Part shown: positions 8,875-19,020 of the stretch, one piece after another
Layout: each line of letters opens with the position of its first letter
Position numbering within the stretch: the stretch's first letter is position 1
Assembly (NCBI GenBank): GCA_902579545.1
Contig: CACHHO010000006.1
Coordinates: forward strand, 1 to 45,963
DNA: 45,963 bases
Origin: Rhodospirillaceae bacterium
GTDB lineage: Bacteria; Pseudomonadota; Alphaproteobacteria; TMED109
Direction of reading: 5' to 3'
Notes under the pieces: model-generated
Seen by the model: only the letters and a program-made list of their open reading frames with translations
What the model was told of the DNA's origin: nothing
The model's database searches: none
Program-made: the position numbers and the translations under genes

Positions 8875-10761
8875 ATGTGTGGTCTAGTAGGAATATATTT
8901 AAATAATAATTCTAATTTAGAAGAAGAAAGATATGAAAAAGTCATTAATGATATGGCTACTGTTCAAAAGCATAGAGGTCCTGATGATAAAGGTGTATTT
9001 GTGAATAAACAGGAAAAGCTTGCTTTTGGTTTTCAAAGACTAAGCATAATAGATTTAAATAAAAATGCTGGTCAACCAATGATATCAAAAAATAAGGATT
9101 GGTTAATTGTTTATAATGGAGAAATTTATAATTATAGGAATTTAAGAAAAGAATTAAATTTTAAAAATAGCTATTGGCAAACTAACTCAGATACTGAAGT
9201 ATTATTAGAATGCATTGCAAAATTTGGATTTTTAAAAACTATAAAAAAATTAAATGGAATGTTTGCAATAGCAGCTTTTTCTTTTTCAAATAAAACACTT
9301 TGGTTAGCAAGGGACAAATTTGGAGAAAAACCATTATATTATAATTATAATCCAAATGAGGGATTTTGTTTCTCATCAGATATAAAATCTTTTAAATTTT
9401 TTCCTGGTTTTAAAAAGAATATTAGCATGGAAGGTTTTGCACAATACATAAGATATGGGTATGTTCCAGATCCTCTTTGCATTTTAAAAAATACTTATAA
9501 ATTAGAGGCTGGAGGTATTATCAAGTTTGATAAAAAAAATCTTATAAAGAAAAAGAAGTATTGGGATAGTTTCAAAGAGTATGCAAAAGGGACAAATGCA
9601 AAGTATAAAGGTAAATTTGATGATGCTAAAGAAGAATTGAAGGAAAAAATAGATATTTCTACTAAGGCAAGACTCATTTCAGATGTTCCATTGGGTATTT
9701 TTTTATCAGGAGGTATAGATAGTTCTAACATAGCATTATCTTTAAAAAGACAAGGTATTCAATCAAAAACATTTTCTATAGGCTTTTATGATAAGAACAA
9801 AAATGAACTAGATTATGCAAACCAAGTAGCAAAGATTTTAAAAACAAACCATTCTTTTCGATATATTGACGAAACTGACTGTATAAAAAATATTTATAGT
9901 ATAGCGGATGCCTATGATGAGCCATTTTCTGATCCTTCACAAATACCTACTTATATTTTATCAAAATATGCCAGAAAAAAAATTACAGTTGCCTTGTCAG
10001 GTGATGGAGCTGATGAATTATTTTGCGGTTATCCAAGATATAAAAGTATAAATAACTTTTGGGAGAATATAAAAAGACACCCCAAAAAATTAAAAGAAAT
10101 ATTTAATATAATGTCTATAAGCTTAAGTGCATCAAAGTATAAAAAAATTAGATCAATAGGAAAAAAGTTTAGAAAACTTAGCCATCTAAGTTTAGATAGT
10201 ATTTATAGAGATGAAATGTCTAGATGGAGACCCGATGAAAATATATACAAAAATAGTTTCCTAAAAAATAGTTTTTTTGATTACGAGTTTAATAATAAAG
10301 AATTAAACTTTTCTAATATAAGATATTTAATGTTAAAAGACTTAATTACCTATTTGCCAAGTAATTTGTTAGTCAAAACAGATAGAGCTTCTATGGCCAA
10401 TAGTTTAGAAATAAGAAGCCCTTTCCTTGACTCTGATCTAGTAAGTTTTGCATGGAAACTTCCTGATAATTACATTTCTAAAGGAGGAGAAAAAAGTATT
10501 TTGAAATCGATTCTTTTAGAAAAAATTCCCTCGCAAATAGTATATAGAAAAAAACAAGGGTTTGAACCTCCTTTAGAAAAATGGTTGCCAGGAGAACTGA
10601 AAAGTTGGGCATATGATTTAATAGAAAAAGAGGATGATTTATTAGACAAAAAAAAATGTATTCAGCTAATGCAAAGGCTTGAAAAGGGAGAAAAAAAATT
10701 GACTTACAAACTTTGGACTATAATAATGTTTAAATCTTGGAAAAATTTATTTTTTTCTTAA
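8875..10761 (+). CDS. asnB: AsnB-like glutamine-dependent amidotransferase (glycan-cluster type), copy 1
   Basis: A 628-residue class II glutamine amidotransferase plus AsnB synthetase domain. MCGLVGI gives Cys2 as the N-terminal nucleophile after Met removal. NGEIYNY and DTEVLLE are glutaminase-site motifs. The ATP pyrophosphatase loop is FLSGGIDSS (S278-S283), followed by [17 protein letters not shown]. The canonical reaction is ATP-dependent amidation of aspartate to asparagine. In polysaccharide loci, relatives such as Pseudomonas WbpS are thought to amidate uronic acid residues instead. Placement between glycosyltransferases, a second copy downstream, and a uronic acid-forming dehydrogenase in the same run all favour that role here. 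Free asparagine synthesis cannot be excluded. Confidence 0.88.
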   Translation: MCGLVGIYLNNNSNLEEERYEKVINDMATVQKHRGPDDKGVFVNKQEKLAFGFQRLSIIDLNKNAGQPMISKNKDWLIVYNGEIYNYRNLRKELNFKNSYWQTNSDTEVLLECIAKFGFLKTIKKLNGMFAIAAFSFSNKTLWLARDKFGEKPLYYNYNPNEGFCFSSDIKSFKFFPGFKKNISMEGFAQYIRYGYVPDPLCILKNTYKLEAGGIIKFDKKNLIKKKKYWDSFKEYAKGTNAKYKGKFDDAKEELKEKIDISTKARLISDVPLGIFLSGGIDSSNIALSLKRQGIQSKTFSIGFYDKNKNELDYANQVAKILKTNHSFRYIDETDCIKNIYSIADAYDEPFSDPSQIPTYILSKYARKKITVALSGDGADELFCGYPRYKSINNFWENIKRHPKKLKEIFNIMSISLSASKYKKIRSIGKKFRKLSHLSLDSIYRDEMSRWRPDENIYKNSFLKNSFFDYEFNNKELNFSNIRYLMLKDLITYLPSNLLVKTDRASMANSLEIRSPFLDSDLVSFAWKLPDNYISKGGEKSILKSILLEKIPSQIVYRKKQGFEPPLEKWLPGELKSWAYDLIEKEDDLLDKKKCIQLMQRLEKGEKKLTYKLWTIIMFKSWKNLFFS

Positions 10762-10778
10762 ATTAGCTGCTTTAAAAA

Positions 10779-10792
10779 AAGGAAATTATTTG
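10779..10792 (+). promoter_or_regulatory. Shine-Dalgarno sequence and TTG start of lepA
   Basis: AAGGAAA at 10779-10784 sits about 6-7 nt upstream of the TTG at 10790. No ATG or GTG in this frame fits the conserved LepA N-terminus, so this site decides the start. A TTG start may lower translation of lepA relative to its glycan neighbours. Confidence 0.75.
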
Positions 10793-12589
10793 TCTGTAAA
10801 TAAAATTAGAAACTTTGCTATAATTGCTCATATAGATCACGGAAAATCTACTTTGGCAGACAGACTTATTGAGTTTTGTGGAGGTTTATCAAGTAGAGAG
10901 ATGAAACAACAAGTTTTAGATTCAATGGAAATAGAAAGAGAAAGAGGCATAACCATAAAAGCGCAATCTGTTAGGTTAGAATATAAAAATCATAAAGGAG
11001 AGAATTTTATATTAAATCTGATTGATACACCAGGCCATGTAGACTTTAGCTATGAAGTTTCCAGATCTATGGCTGCTTGTGAAGGTGCGCTTTTGCTAGT
11101 AGATGCTACTCAAGGAGTAGAAGCTCAAACATTAGCTAATTCTTGGTTAGCAATAGAATCTGATTTAGAAATAATTCCTGTGCTAAATAAAATTGATTTA
11201 CCTTCGGCTGAACCAGAAAGAATAAAAGATCAGATAAAAGATATTATTGGGATAGATGTTGAGGATACTTTATCAGTATCTGCTAAAACAGGTTTAGGGA
11301 TTGCTGCTGTTATTGATAAATTAATTAGCAAACTACCCCCTCCTCTAGGCAAGGATGCCCATCCACTTAGAGTTCTTTTAGTAGACTCATGGTATGATAC
11401 TTATCTAGGAGTAATGGTATTAGTCAGGGTTGTAGATGGAACTTTAAAAAAAGGAGATAAAATTAAACTTCTTTTATCAGACACAGAATATCAAATAGAA
11501 AAAGTTGGAGTTTTTAGGCCAAAACCTGAAGAAGTATCTGAACTTAAAGCTGGAGAGGTTGGATTCATAACAGCTAATATAAAAGAAATTTCCCAGGCAT
11601 GGGTAGGAGACACTATAGTTAATAGTAAAAATTTACATAATGTAAAACCTTTACCTGGTTTTAAGCCTAGTATGCCAGTTGTTTTTTGTGGCCTATACCC
11701 TATTGATGCTTCTGATTATGATCATTTAAAAGATTCTTTAAATAAACTAAAATTGAATGATAGTTCTTTCACCTTTGAAAATGAGTCCAGTGTAGCTTTG
11801 GGATTAGGATATAGGTGCGGTTTTTTAGGTTTGCTTCACTTAGAAATTATACAAGAAAGACTTAAACGAGAGTTTTCTTTAGACCTAGTAGTAACGCCGC
11901 CAAGTGTAGTTTATAAAGTAAAGAAGACCGATGAAAAATTAATAAGCATTCATAATCCTGCTGACTGGCCAGAAAAAACAAAAATCATAGCTATAAGTGA
12001 GCCTTGGATTAATGCTACTATATTTTCTCCTGACAAATATTTAGGAGGAATTTTAAAACTATGCATAGAAAAAAGAGGAATTCAAAAAGAAATTAACTTT
12101 ACAGGAAACAGAGTTATGATTAGTTTTAACCTACCACTAAACGAAGTTATATTTGATTTTCATGATAGAATTAAATCTATAAGCCAAGGGTATGCTAGCT
12201 TTGACTATGAAATTATTGATTATAAAGTTGGAGACCTTGAGAAAGTGAGCATATTGGTTAATGGAGAAAATGTAGAAAGCCTAGCTTTTATATCACACAA
12301 AGAAAAAGCGGTATTAAGAGGTAGAGCCATATGTAATAAATTAAAAGATAGTATACCAAAGCAGTTATTTAAAATTGCTATTCAAGCAGCAATAGGATCA
12401 AAAGTTATTGCAAGAGAAACCATAGGGTCACTCAGAAAAGATGTAATTGCCAAATGTTATGGAGGAGATGTCACTAGAAAGAGAAAGCTTTTAGAAAAGC
12501 AAAAGGCAGGTAAAAAAAGAATGAAACAAGTTGGCAATGTAAATATTCCTCAAGAGGCATTTTTGGCAGCCATAAAGCTAGATAGCTAA
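10790..12589 (+). CDS. lepA: Elongation factor 4 (LepA), ribosomal back-translocase GTPase
   Basis: A 599-residue translational GTPase that acts on stalled or mis-translocated ribosomes. The G1 motif AHIDHGKST is at residues 13-21, G3 DTPGHVD at 79-85, and G4 NKID at 133-136. The C-terminal LepA-specific segment ([17 protein letters not shown], then VNIPQEAF) is intact, and the length equals E. coli LepA. The start is TTG at 10790, giving [16 protein letters not shown], which aligns with known LepA N-termini; an AAGGAAA Shine-Dalgarno at 10779-10784 supports it. The odd feature is position: it is embedded co-directionally between an asnB-like gene and a glycosyltransferase, with only one base between its stop and the next ATG. 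Confidence 0.97.
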   Translation: MSVNKIRNFAIIAHIDHGKSTLADRLIEFCGGLSSREMKQQVLDSMEIERERGITIKAQSVRLEYKNHKGENFILNLIDTPGHVDFSYEVSRSMAACEGALLLVDATQGVEAQTLANSWLAIESDLEIIPVLNKIDLPSAEPERIKDQIKDIIGIDVEDTLSVSAKTGLGIAAVIDKLISKLPPPLGKDAHPLRVLLVDSWYDTYLGVMVLVRVVDGTLKKGDKIKLLLSDTEYQIEKVGVFRPKPEEVSELKAGEVGFITANIKEISQAWVGDTIVNSKNLHNVKPLPGFKPSMPVVFCGLYPIDASDYDHLKDSLNKLKLNDSSFTFENESSVALGLGYRCGFLGLLHLEIIQERLKREFSLDLVVTPPSVVYKVKKTDEKLISIHNPADWPEKTKIIAISEPWINATIFSPDKYLGGILKLCIEKRGIQKEINFTGNRVMISFNLPLNEVIFDFHDRIKSISQGYASFDYEIIDYKVGDLEKVSILVNGENVESLAFISHKEKAVLRGRAICNKLKDSIPKQLFKIAIQAAIGSKVIARETIGSLRKDVIAKCYGGDVTRKRKLLEKQKAGKKRMKQVGNVNIPQEAFLAAIKLDS

Positions 12590-12590
12590 A

Positions 12591-13667
12591 ATGAAAAAAA
12601 TAAATGCCCTATTGATCCTCCCATCAAATTCTACAGGAGGAGCGGAAAAAGTTTTTCTTTCTTATTTTAAAAGTTTTAAAAGCTCTAAAATAAATTTGAA
12701 ATTAGTTCTTACAAATAACAAATATTATTCAAATTTAGATAAAAGTTTTTATATAAAGCAATTTAACTATAGCAGATTTATCTTTTGCCTTCCAAAATTA
12801 ATTAGTTTTATAAATAAAGAAAAATTTGATGTTGTGCTATCTACATTTCCAAATATTTCTGTTGCGCTTATATTTTTAAAAATAATTAAGTTTTGTAATA
12901 TAAAAGTCATAGTAAGACAACCTAATATGGTTGAACCTTCTATGAAAAATAAAACCAAGTTAATTTTTCTTAAATACATATATAAGCGTGTCATTAAATA
13001 TGCTGACGCTATAATAGTAACTTCTAAATATATGTATAAAGAGGCTTTAGCTAATCAAATTAATAGAAATAAAATTTATTTATTGTCTAATCCAATTAAT
13101 CCATGCATAACTAGGCAAGGAGTTTCTCCTTTAAGAACAAAAGGAAAAAAAATAAAACTAATTTTTGTAGGTAGATTAGTTTATCAAAAAGGTATTGATA
13201 GAGTATTGCATTTTTTTAAAAAAAATTCAGATCTTGAATTAATTCTAGTTGGAGATGGAGAAGAAAAAGAAAAACTAATGGCAATGGCAGAAAGGTATAA
13301 TAATGAAAATAACATAACTTTTTTAGGACTAAAAAAAAACCCTTACAATTTAATTGCAGGGGCTGACTACTTCTTACTTCCTTCTAGATGGGAAGGTCTT
13401 CCTAACAGTGTTTTAGAGTCATTGGTCTTAGGTACACCTGTAATTTCTTTTAAAAACATTTTTGCCTTAAAAGATTTTAAAAAAAATCTAAAGAATAATA
13501 GTATAGTACTATGTGAAAATGAAAAAGTATTAGAAAAATATCTTTTTACTTTAAAAAGAAGAAAAGATTATATTAAACCAAAACTAAGAAAATCTCTTTT
13601 AAAAAACTATGTTTCTACAGATAGCTTTCAAAAAATCATAAATAAAATCATAATAAATTTAGTATGA
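12591..13667 (+). CDS. GT4 family glycosyltransferase
   Basis: A 358-residue GT-B fold enzyme. The N-terminus ALLILPSNSTGGAEKVFLS carries the GGAE acceptor-site loop of GT4 enzymes. The C-terminal domain shows KLIFVGRLVYQKGID, LVGDGEE, and ADYFLLPSRWEGLPNSVLES, which includes the E-x7-E nucleotide-sugar signature. It starts one base after lepA ends and overlaps the next glycosyltransferase gene by ATGA (13664-13667), so it is translationally coupled to it. No transmembrane segment is seen. Sugar specificity cannot be assigned. Confidence 0.88.
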   Translation: MKKINALLILPSNSTGGAEKVFLSYFKSFKSSKINLKLVLTNNKYYSNLDKSFYIKQFNYSRFIFCLPKLISFINKEKFDVVLSTFPNISVALIFLKIIKFCNIKVIVRQPNMVEPSMKNKTKLIFLKYIYKRVIKYADAIIVTSKYMYKEALANQINRNKIYLLSNPINPCITRQGVSPLRTKGKKIKLIFVGRLVYQKGIDRVLHFFKKNSDLELILVGDGEEKEKLMAMAERYNNENNITFLGLKKNPYNLIAGADYFLLPSRWEGLPNSVLESLVLGTPVISFKNIFALKDFKKNLKNNSIVLCENEKVLEKYLFTLKRRKDYIKPKLRKSLLKNYVSTDSFQKIINKIIINLV

Positions 13668-14764
13668 AAAATAATAAAAAAATTCTGCACATCATAGCTT
13701 CTTTAGGTAATGGCGGAGCAGAGAGACAATTAATAGAGTTATTAAAGTATAACAAAAATCATGCAGTATTACTATTGTGTGATGCGGGAATATATAAAAA
13801 AACATTAAAACTTTATGGAATAAAGTATTGGGAGCTAGAGGTTAAAAATAAGCTTTTTATTTTTTTTAGGTTTTTTTCCTATATAAAAATATTGGAATTA
13901 TTTAAACCAGATGCAATTCAAGCATGGATGTATAATGCTTGTCTTTTTTCAACTTTTTGTAAACTTCTTAGCTTTAACACAACACCTATAATATGGAGTA
14001 TTAGGTGCTCTAACATGATTACTAAGCATTACTCTTATATGTTAAAATTGACTATTTTATCTTGTAAATATTTATCAAAAAAAGCTGATAAAATTATATA
14101 TAATTCATATTCTGGAATGAAACATCATATTAGTATTGGGTTTAATAATAAAAAAAAGACGATTATTTTTAATGGGGTAGATAAAAAAAAATTTAAATTT
14201 AATAAGACTATAAGAAAAAAACTAAGAAAAAAATATAAAATTAAACCTTTAGACATTGCTATTATTTGTGCTGCGCGAGTAGACCCCATGAAAAATTACA
14301 ATAACTTGCTTAAGGCTTTTCAAAAAATAGATAAAAAAAATATAATAAATTTAAAATTAATTATAATTGGGAAAGATACTGAGAAGCTTAAAATACCAAA
14401 AGATTGTTTGGCACTAGGAATGAGAATGGATATAGAAAAATATTATAATATGGCGGATATGATTATTTTACCTTCATCTTTTGGAGAAGGATTTTCAAAT
14501 GTATTAGTGGAGGGAATGTTAACAGGGTTAATACCTATTGCCACAGATGTTGGTGATGCAAGGCTAATTATAGGTAATACAGGTTATATATTAAAAAAAT
14601 CTAATCATGAGAATATAGCAAAATTCCTATTTAAATTATCAGGTATAAATAAAAACACTTTTGCAATTAAAAGAAAAAAAGCAATATTAAGAGCAAAAGA
14701 AATGTTCTCAAACGAAAAAATGTTAAAAAAATATAATGACATATATAAAGAGGTATTAAATTAA
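13664..14764 (+). CDS. GT4 family glycosyltransferase
   Basis: A 366-residue GT-B glycosyltransferase. KILHIIASLGNGGAERQLIEL near the N-terminus is the GT4 acceptor loop, and the C-terminal domain has AIICAARVDPMKNY, LIIIGKD and ILPSSFGEGFSNVLVEGML (E-x7-E). It overlaps the previous glycosyltransferase by four bases and the following asnB-like gene by one base (TAATG), so all three are probably translated as a coupled unit. Linkage and sugar are unknown. Confidence 0.88.
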   Translation: MKNNKKILHIIASLGNGGAERQLIELLKYNKNHAVLLLCDAGIYKKTLKLYGIKYWELEVKNKLFIFFRFFSYIKILELFKPDAIQAWMYNACLFSTFCKLLSFNTTPIIWSIRCSNMITKHYSYMLKLTILSCKYLSKKADKIIYNSYSGMKHHISIGFNNKKKTIIFNGVDKKKFKFNKTIRKKLRKKYKIKPLDIAIICAARVDPMKNYNNLLKAFQKIDKKNIINLKLIIIGKDTEKLKIPKDCLALGMRMDIEKYYNMADMIILPSSFGEGFSNVLVEGMLTGLIPIATDVGDARLIIGNTGYILKKSNHENIAKFLFKLSGINKNTFAIKRKKAILRAKEMFSNEKMLKKYNDIYKEVLN

Positions 14765-16620
14765 TGTGTGGTTTCATAGGATTAGTTAGTGCAAAGCCAT
14801 TAGTAAGAAACTCTTTTATGGATAATCAATTTGGTAAAGCATATCTGCATCTGAGATCAAGAGGCCCGGATGAAAAAGGAATTTGGACAGACAGATATAG
14901 TTATTTATTACACACTAGACTAAAAATATTAGACTTAAGTCCTTTATCAGCTCAGCCTATGGTAAAAAATAATTATGTTATTTGTTTTAATGGAGAGATA
15001 TATAACTTTCAAGAGATAAAAGATAAACTTACTAAAAAAGGATATTTTTTTAAATCAACAGGCGACACGGAAGTTATACTTCATGCTTGGCAGGAATGGG
15101 GAGAAGAAATGTTGCAAAAGCTAGACGGAATGTTTTCCTTTGCAATATTGGATAAAAAAAATAAAAATTTATTTTTAGCTAGGGATAGGTTTGGAAAAAA
15201 GCCCTTAATTTACAGTATTAGAAATAATAATATTTATTTTGCTTCCGACGTAAGAAGTTTGAGTTGCATAACTGATGTTGGAGAAATTAATAAAAAAGCT
15301 ATACATAGTTTATTTAGATTTAGGTTTATTCATGAGCCAATGACTATTTATAATAATTTTTATAAGCTACCACCAGGAAGTTTATTGTGTTTTAATAAAT
15401 ATGGAAAAAAAATTAGATACTGGTATAGCTTAAAAAAGCCTACGATTTCTTCTCATAAAATTAATGCACAATCCATAAAGTCTACTATAAAGAATGCTGT
15501 AAAAAAAAGATTAATCTCAGATGTTTCTATAGGTGTTTTTTTATCTGGTGGGATAGATTCTGCAATTATTTTGCAAAGCCTGGCAGAAATGGGAAGAAAA
15601 ATACCTACTTATACTATAGGTTTTAAGGATGAAGTTGATTATTATAACGAGTCTGAAAATGCAAAAAAAATTTCTAATTATTATGGATTTGAAAACAAAA
15701 CTATTTTATTAAACTCTAATAAAGTTAAGGCTTCTATAAATGATGTTTTAGATGCAAACGACGAGCCTTTTGCAGACTCTAGTAGTATCCCTACTTATAT
15801 GATTTCTGAAGCAGTTAAAAATGATATTAAGGTTGCACTTACGGGTGACGGAGGCGATGAATTATTTGGGGGATATAGAAAATATTCTGCTTACAAGTGG
15901 ACAGCAATAATGAAATTACTACCTGATAAATTTAAAAAAAAAATTGCATTAACATTACCTGATAGTAAAAATAATTTTTATTTAAATAATTCAAGAAAGC
16001 TCAAACGTTTATTAGAAAGTTACCATAGTGATTTTAAAAAGATGCAAATAAACTTATTGGATCAGATTAGTAAAGAAGATTTTAATGAATTATTTGGAAT
16101 TAAAAAAAAAGATCCTCCAAATAAATTATTTAAAAATACTGATACATTTGATGATCCTCTAAATAATGTTTTAGCTAGAGATTTTTGTTTTTCATTGTTA
16201 GGAGATATGCTGGTTAAGTTAGATAGAAATTCTATGGCTAATAGTTTAGAATTAAGATCACCTTTTCTAGATAAAGACTTAGTTGAAAAAAGCTTTAACA
16301 TTCCTGGAAAAAATAAAGTAGGATTTTTTAAGGGAAAAAAAATATTAAAAGAATGTTATGAAGGTTATATTCCCAAATGGTATTTTAATTTACCTAAAAA
16401 AGGTTTTGAAGTTCCTCTACAAAGGTGGTTAAAAACAGATTTAAAATATTTAGTAAATAAATCAACTGAAACTAAAGTTCTAGAAAGTTTAAATATAAAA
16501 AATAAAAATATTATTAATAATTGGAAAGAGGGTTTAATGAAAAATAATAAAGATAATTCTTGGAAAATATGGACATTAGTAGTTTACTCTCATTGGGCAA
16601 GAAAAACAAAATTAATATAA
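14764..16620 (+). CDS. asnB: AsnB-like glutamine-dependent amidotransferase (glycan-cluster type), copy 2
   Basis: A 618-residue paralogue of the first AsnB-like protein with the same layout. MCGFIGL gives nucleophile Cys2; FNGEIYNFQE and GDTEVILHAW are glutaminase motifs; FLSGGIDSA (S261-S266) is the pyrophosphatase loop; ALTGDGGDELFGGYRKY and RSPFLDKDLVE follow. The two copies share motifs but differ clearly between them, so this is not a recent tandem duplication. The one-base overlap with the preceding GT4 gene ties its expression to glycan assembly. I infer a role in amidating a sugar carboxylate or amino-acid substituent on the glycan; asparagine synthesis remains possible for one of the two copies. 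Confidence 0.88.
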   Translation: MCGFIGLVSAKPLVRNSFMDNQFGKAYLHLRSRGPDEKGIWTDRYSYLLHTRLKILDLSPLSAQPMVKNNYVICFNGEIYNFQEIKDKLTKKGYFFKSTGDTEVILHAWQEWGEEMLQKLDGMFSFAILDKKNKNLFLARDRFGKKPLIYSIRNNNIYFASDVRSLSCITDVGEINKKAIHSLFRFRFIHEPMTIYNNFYKLPPGSLLCFNKYGKKIRYWYSLKKPTISSHKINAQSIKSTIKNAVKKRLISDVSIGVFLSGGIDSAIILQSLAEMGRKIPTYTIGFKDEVDYYNESENAKKISNYYGFENKTILLNSNKVKASINDVLDANDEPFADSSSIPTYMISEAVKNDIKVALTGDGGDELFGGYRKYSAYKWTAIMKLLPDKFKKKIALTLPDSKNNFYLNNSRKLKRLLESYHSDFKKMQINLLDQISKEDFNELFGIKKKDPPNKLFKNTDTFDDPLNNVLARDFCFSLLGDMLVKLDRNSMANSLELRSPFLDKDLVEKSFNIPGKNKVGFFKGKKILKECYEGYIPKWYFNLPKKGFEVPLQRWLKTDLKYLVNKSTETKVLESLNIKNKNIINNWKEGLMKNNKDNSWKIWTLVVYSHWARKTKLI

Positions 16621-16630
16621 GTTGATAATA

Positions 16631-17752
16631 ATGAAAAAAAAAAAAATATTATTTTTTGTTTCAGAGGATTGGTACTTTTTGTCGCATAGAATTCATTTAG
16701 CTAAATACTTAATAAAAAAAGGATATGAAGTAAGTGTTAGCTGTAAAGATACTGGTAAAATTGAGTTAATAACAAGTCAAGGAATAAGGTGTTATAATCT
16801 TAATATTAATAGAAAGTCTTTGTCATTATATAACTTTATTAGTGAAATATTATCTTTTAGAAAAATATTGAAAATAGCAAATGTTGACATAGTTCATTTT
16901 ATTTCACTAAGACCAATTGCGGTTGGCATATTAGCTTCTTTTTTTATTAAAAAAAAATACTTTGCTACTTTTACCGGTATGGGTTTCTTATTTATTAAAA
17001 AAGGATTTTTGGCATTCTTTATAAAATATTTAATAATGAAGCTGATAAAGTTTTTCATAATTTCAAATAAATTAAAAATCATAGTGCAAAATCAGGATGA
17101 TAAAAAACTTTTATTAACAAAGTTTAAAATCTATAAAGAAAATATTAATATTATTAGAGGCTCTGGCATTGATATTAATCATTATAATTATTCATATGAG
17201 AAAAAAAACAAGATTATTAAATTAGCGTATGCTGGTAGATTATTAGAAGATAAAGGTATTTTTTGGTTAATTGAATCATTTAAGGAAGCAAAAAAAATAA
17301 TTAAGAATATTAATTTGCATATAGCAGGATCATTTGATAAAAATAACCCTACAAGTATTTCAAAATCATATTTCAAATACATAAAAGGTATTGACGGCAT
17401 TTATTATCATGGGGATATAAAGGATATTAGAAACTTTTGGAAAGAGTCAAATATAGCTGTTTTACTAAGTAAAAGAGAAGGTTTGCCGATGAGTTTAATG
17501 GAGGCCGCATCTATAGGTAGAGCTATTATTTCTACAAATGTTACAGGCAGTAAAGAAATAGCAATTAACGGCTATAATGCCATCACAGTTGACCCAGGAG
17601 ACATAATCGCAGCAAAGGAAGCAATAATTAAGTTATCTAAAAGTAAAAAGTTAAGAAAAGAGTATGGCTTAAATAGTAGAAAGTTGGTAAAAAGTGATTT
17701 GCAACTTGAGCATATATGTAATCAATACTATAAACTATATAATATATTTTAA
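16631..17752 (+). CDS. GT4 family glycosyltransferase (PglA/CapM-like)
   Basis: A 373-residue GT-B enzyme. The N-terminus KILFFVSEDWYFLSHRIHLA and the VHFISLRPIAVGI and FTGMGFLFI stretches resemble the group that adds a second sugar to an undecaprenyl-diphosphate-linked N-acetyl sugar in capsule or N-glycan pathways (PglA/CapM-like). The C-terminal domain has KLAYAGRLLEDKGI and LLSKREGLPMSLMEAASIGRAI with E-x7-E. I prefer ATG 16631 over an upstream TTG at 16622. The gene ends 2 nt before the nucleotide-sugar dehydrogenase, a natural neighbour in such pathways. The specific substrate is a family-level guess. Confidence 0.85.
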   Translation: MKKKKILFFVSEDWYFLSHRIHLAKYLIKKGYEVSVSCKDTGKIELITSQGIRCYNLNINRKSLSLYNFISEILSFRKILKIANVDIVHFISLRPIAVGILASFFIKKKYFATFTGMGFLFIKKGFLAFFIKYLIMKLIKFFIISNKLKIIVQNQDDKKLLLTKFKIYKENINIIRGSGIDINHYNYSYEKKNKIIKLAYAGRLLEDKGIFWLIESFKEAKKIIKNINLHIAGSFDKNNPTSISKSYFKYIKGIDGIYYHGDIKDIRNFWKESNIAVLLSKREGLPMSLMEAASIGRAIISTNVTGSKEIAINGYNAITVDPGDIIAAKEAIIKLSKSKKLRKEYGLNSRKLVKSDLQLEHICNQYYKLYNIF

Positions 17753-17754
17753 TT

Positions 17755-19020
17755 ATGATTAATAAAGAATTAAAAATTTCTATAATAGGGCTAGGTTATG
17801 TTGGTCTACCACTTGCAATTGGTTTTTCAAAGAAATATCAGGTTACGGGGTATGATATAAATACCTCTAGGATTAGAGAGCTTAAAAATGCTATAGATAG
17901 AACTCATGAGATAAAAAGTAAGAAAGACTTAAAAAGTAAAAATCTTATTTTTAGTAATAATAGTTTAAGTATGGTTGGTTCAGATTTTTTTATCATTACT
18001 GTCCCAACACCTATAACTAAAAAAAATGAACCTGATTTATCAATTATTAAAAAGGCAGCTATAACAGTAGCAAAAGTTATTAAGAAAAAAGCTATAATAG
18101 TTTTAGAAAGTACTGTATACCCAGGTGTTACTGAAAACTTCTTAGTTCCCATAATAAAAAAAAACTCAGGATTAGAATATAAAAAAGATTTTTTTGTTGC
18201 ATATAGTCCGGAAAGAATAAATCCAGGAGAAACTAAGTATAAGCTTACTAATATTAAAAAAGTAATTGGAGCAGATAATAATACAACCTTAAAAAAAGTG
18301 GGTAATATTTATAAGAGTATTATTAAAGCCGGTATTCATAAAGTTTCTAATATTAAAGTAGCTGAAGCATCAAAAGCAATAGAGAATGCTCAGAGAGATA
18401 TAAATATAGCTTTTGTAAATGAGGTCATGATGCTTAGTAAAGCTTTAAAAATAAACTCTAATGAGGTGTTAGAGGCTGCCGCTACTAAGTGGAATTTTCT
18501 TAACTTTAAACCTGGCTTAGTAGGAGGACATTGTATAGGGGTAGATCCATACTATTTAGCAGAAGCAGGAAGAAAAGTTAATTATAAAACTGAGATTATA
18601 CTTGCTGGCAGAAAGGTAAATGACAGTATACCAAACTATTTATTTAACTACATAAAAAAAAAATTAAAAAAAAAATCAAGAATTTTATTATTAGGATTAT
18701 CCTTTAAAGAAAATGTAAGTGATATAAGAAATTCTAAGTCTGCAGAACTAGCCAATAAAATAAAAAAGGCAAATTTTATCTTAGATTGTTATGACCCAAA
18801 TATTAATAGAAAAGAATTAAAAAAAGAGTATGGTATTTTTCTAAAAAAACCTTCAGGAAAGTATGATTGTATAATAGTTGCTGTTGCTCACAGTCAATTT
18901 GTTAAAATGAAAACAGAAGAGATTATAAGTATTCTTAAAACGAAATGTTTAATTATAGATATAAAAGGAATTTGGAATAAGAAAATGTTTTCTCATGAAA
19001 CTGAATATTGGTGTTTGTAA
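17755..19020 (+). CDS. UDP-N-acetyl-hexosamine 6-dehydrogenase (WbpO/TviB-type nucleotide-sugar dehydrogenase)
   Basis: A 421-residue NAD-dependent enzyme that oxidises C6 of a UDP-sugar in two steps to a uronic acid. The Rossmann motif GLGYVGLP is at residues 12-19. The middle domain has ENAQRDINIAFVNE. The catalytic cysteine is C260 in GGHCIGVDPYYLA, the form typical of the WbpO/TviB branch (UDP-GalNAc/UDP-GlcNAc) rather than UDP-glucose dehydrogenase. The C-terminal domain has LGLSFKENVSDIRNSK. It overlaps the next gene by one base. In this cluster it would supply the carboxylate on which the AsnB-like proteins could act. Whether the substrate is UDP-GalNAc or UDP-GlcNAc is not decidable by eye, and no epimerase is present here. 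Confidence 0.88.
   Translation: MINKELKISIIGLGYVGLPLAIGFSKKYQVTGYDINTSRIRELKNAIDRTHEIKSKKDLKSKNLIFSNNSLSMVGSDFFIITVPTPITKKNEPDLSIIKKAAITVAKVIKKKAIIVLESTVYPGVTENFLVPIIKKNSGLEYKKDFFVAYSPERINPGETKYKLTNIKKVIGADNNTTLKKVGNIYKSIIKAGIHKVSNIKVAEASKAIENAQRDINIAFVNEVMMLSKALKINSNEVLEAAATKWNFLNFKPGLVGGHCIGVDPYYLAEAGRKVNYKTEIILAGRKVNDSIPNYLFNYIKKKLKKKSRILLLGLSFKENVSDIRNSKSAELANKIKKANFILDCYDPNINRKELKKEYGIFLKKPSGKYDCIIVAVAHSQFVKMKTEEIISILKTKCLIIDIKGIWNKKMFSHETEYWCL

Noticed and set aside
8875-16620. The two AsnB-like genes as a recent tandem duplication
   Set aside because: The proteins share family motifs but differ widely between them, differ in length (628 and 618), and are separated by lepA and two glycosyltransferases.
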